Source: Smithellaceae bacterium
Lineage (GTDB): Bacteria; Desulfobacterota; Syntrophia; Syntrophales; Smithellaceae
DNA: 32,158 nt
Reading direction: 5' to 3'
NCBI GenBank assembly: GCA_028693285.1
Contig: JAQUVQ010000033.1
Span: 1 to 32,158, forward strand
In this document: positions 32,032 through 32,158 of the stretch, piece after piece
How positions within the stretch are numbered: the first letter of the stretch is position 1
Layout: each line of letters starts with the position of its first letter
Notes under the pieces: generated by a model
Seen by the model: only the letters and a program-made list of their open reading frames with translations
Database searches by the model: none
What the model was told of the DNA's origin: nothing
Program-made: the position numbers and the translations under genes

Positions 32032-32148
32032 ACGCTTTAAAACAGTCAGAGGCAAGGCGCGCGAATATTGAGGAATGAGGCCTACTTTTGCGTAGGCCGC
32101 AGTGACGAAAGATGAAGCGCAACGCAGCATATGGCTGTTTTAAAGCGT
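32032..32148. repeat. MITE-like palindromic repeat, copy B
   Basis: A 117-bp unit with perfect 14-bp inverted termini ACGCTTTAAAACAG (32032-32045) and its complement (32135-32148); the arms extend to 18 bp with one mismatch. It contains a 7-bp hairpin GGCCTAC/GTAGGCC (32079-32098) and shares the GAAGCGCAACGCAGCATATGG core with copy A. It lies just upstream of the fumarase alpha start. The terminal arms differ from those of copy A although each is self-complementary. Confidence 0.82.
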
Positions 32149-32158
32149 CATGCTACAT

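Overview
The window looks like a moderately GC-rich chromosome segment of a strictly anaerobic, probably syntrophic deltaproteobacterium (Desulfobacterota, Syntrophus/Smithella-like). This is inferred from gene content only: ferredoxin-linked 2-oxoacid oxidoreductases, a tungsten-type aldehyde oxidoreductase, a 4-hydroxybutyryl-CoA dehydratase-like enzyme, a two-subunit class I fumarase and paired family III CoA transferases. No rRNA, tRNA, CRISPR array or classical transposase was seen.

Layout. 1-190: the 3' end of an enoyl-CoA hydratase-like gene, then a bidirectional terminator. 196-813 (-): a small protein with two Lrp-type ligand-binding (RAM) domains and no DNA-binding domain. 972-8525 (-): a seven-gene operon livH-livM-livG-livF-CoA transferase-CoA transferase-substrate-binding protein, ending in a terminator. 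It reads as an uptake-and-activate module for an organic acid. 8526-9273: a divergent intergenic region. 9274-15095 (+): thiolase, 4-hydroxybutyryl-CoA dehydratase-like protein, and a 949-residue fusion of an aldehyde:ferredoxin oxidoreductase with an iron-dependent alcohol dehydrogenase. 15138-18871 (+): HflX GTPase, probably starting at a rare ATC codon, and a membrane-anchored 5'-nucleotidase family protein. 18808-19227: a compact 420-bp unit in which a four-helix-bundle (S23-like) gene is enclosed by 24-bp inverted heptad repeats. 19250-22238 (+): first 2-oxoacid:ferredoxin oxidoreductase operon (gamma-delta-alpha-beta). 22315-24108 (-): patatin-like lipoprotein and a methyltransferase. 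24122-30259 (-): second 2-oxoacid:ferredoxin oxidoreductase operon, running directly into a three-gene NADH-dehydrogenase (diaphorase) module and a terminator. 30364-32013 (-): class I fumarase beta and alpha subunits, with two related palindromic repeats bracketing the alpha gene.

Working together (inference): the two oxidoreductase operons can supply reduced ferredoxin. The diaphorase encoded with the second could exchange those electrons with NAD(H). The AOR-ADH fusion could use ferredoxin to reduce an acid to an aldehyde and then, with NAD(P)H, to an alcohol, or run in reverse. If its substrate were succinate/4-hydroxybutyrate, it would connect through a CoA transferase and the 4-hydroxybutyryl-CoA dehydratase to crotonyl-CoA and the thiolase. 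This is a testable but unproven route.

The most notable items are the AOR-ADH fusion, the oxidoreductase-diaphorase operon, the four-helix-bundle cassette with inverted heptad termini, and the repeat pair around the fumarase alpha gene, whose internal hairpin shows compensatory base changes.
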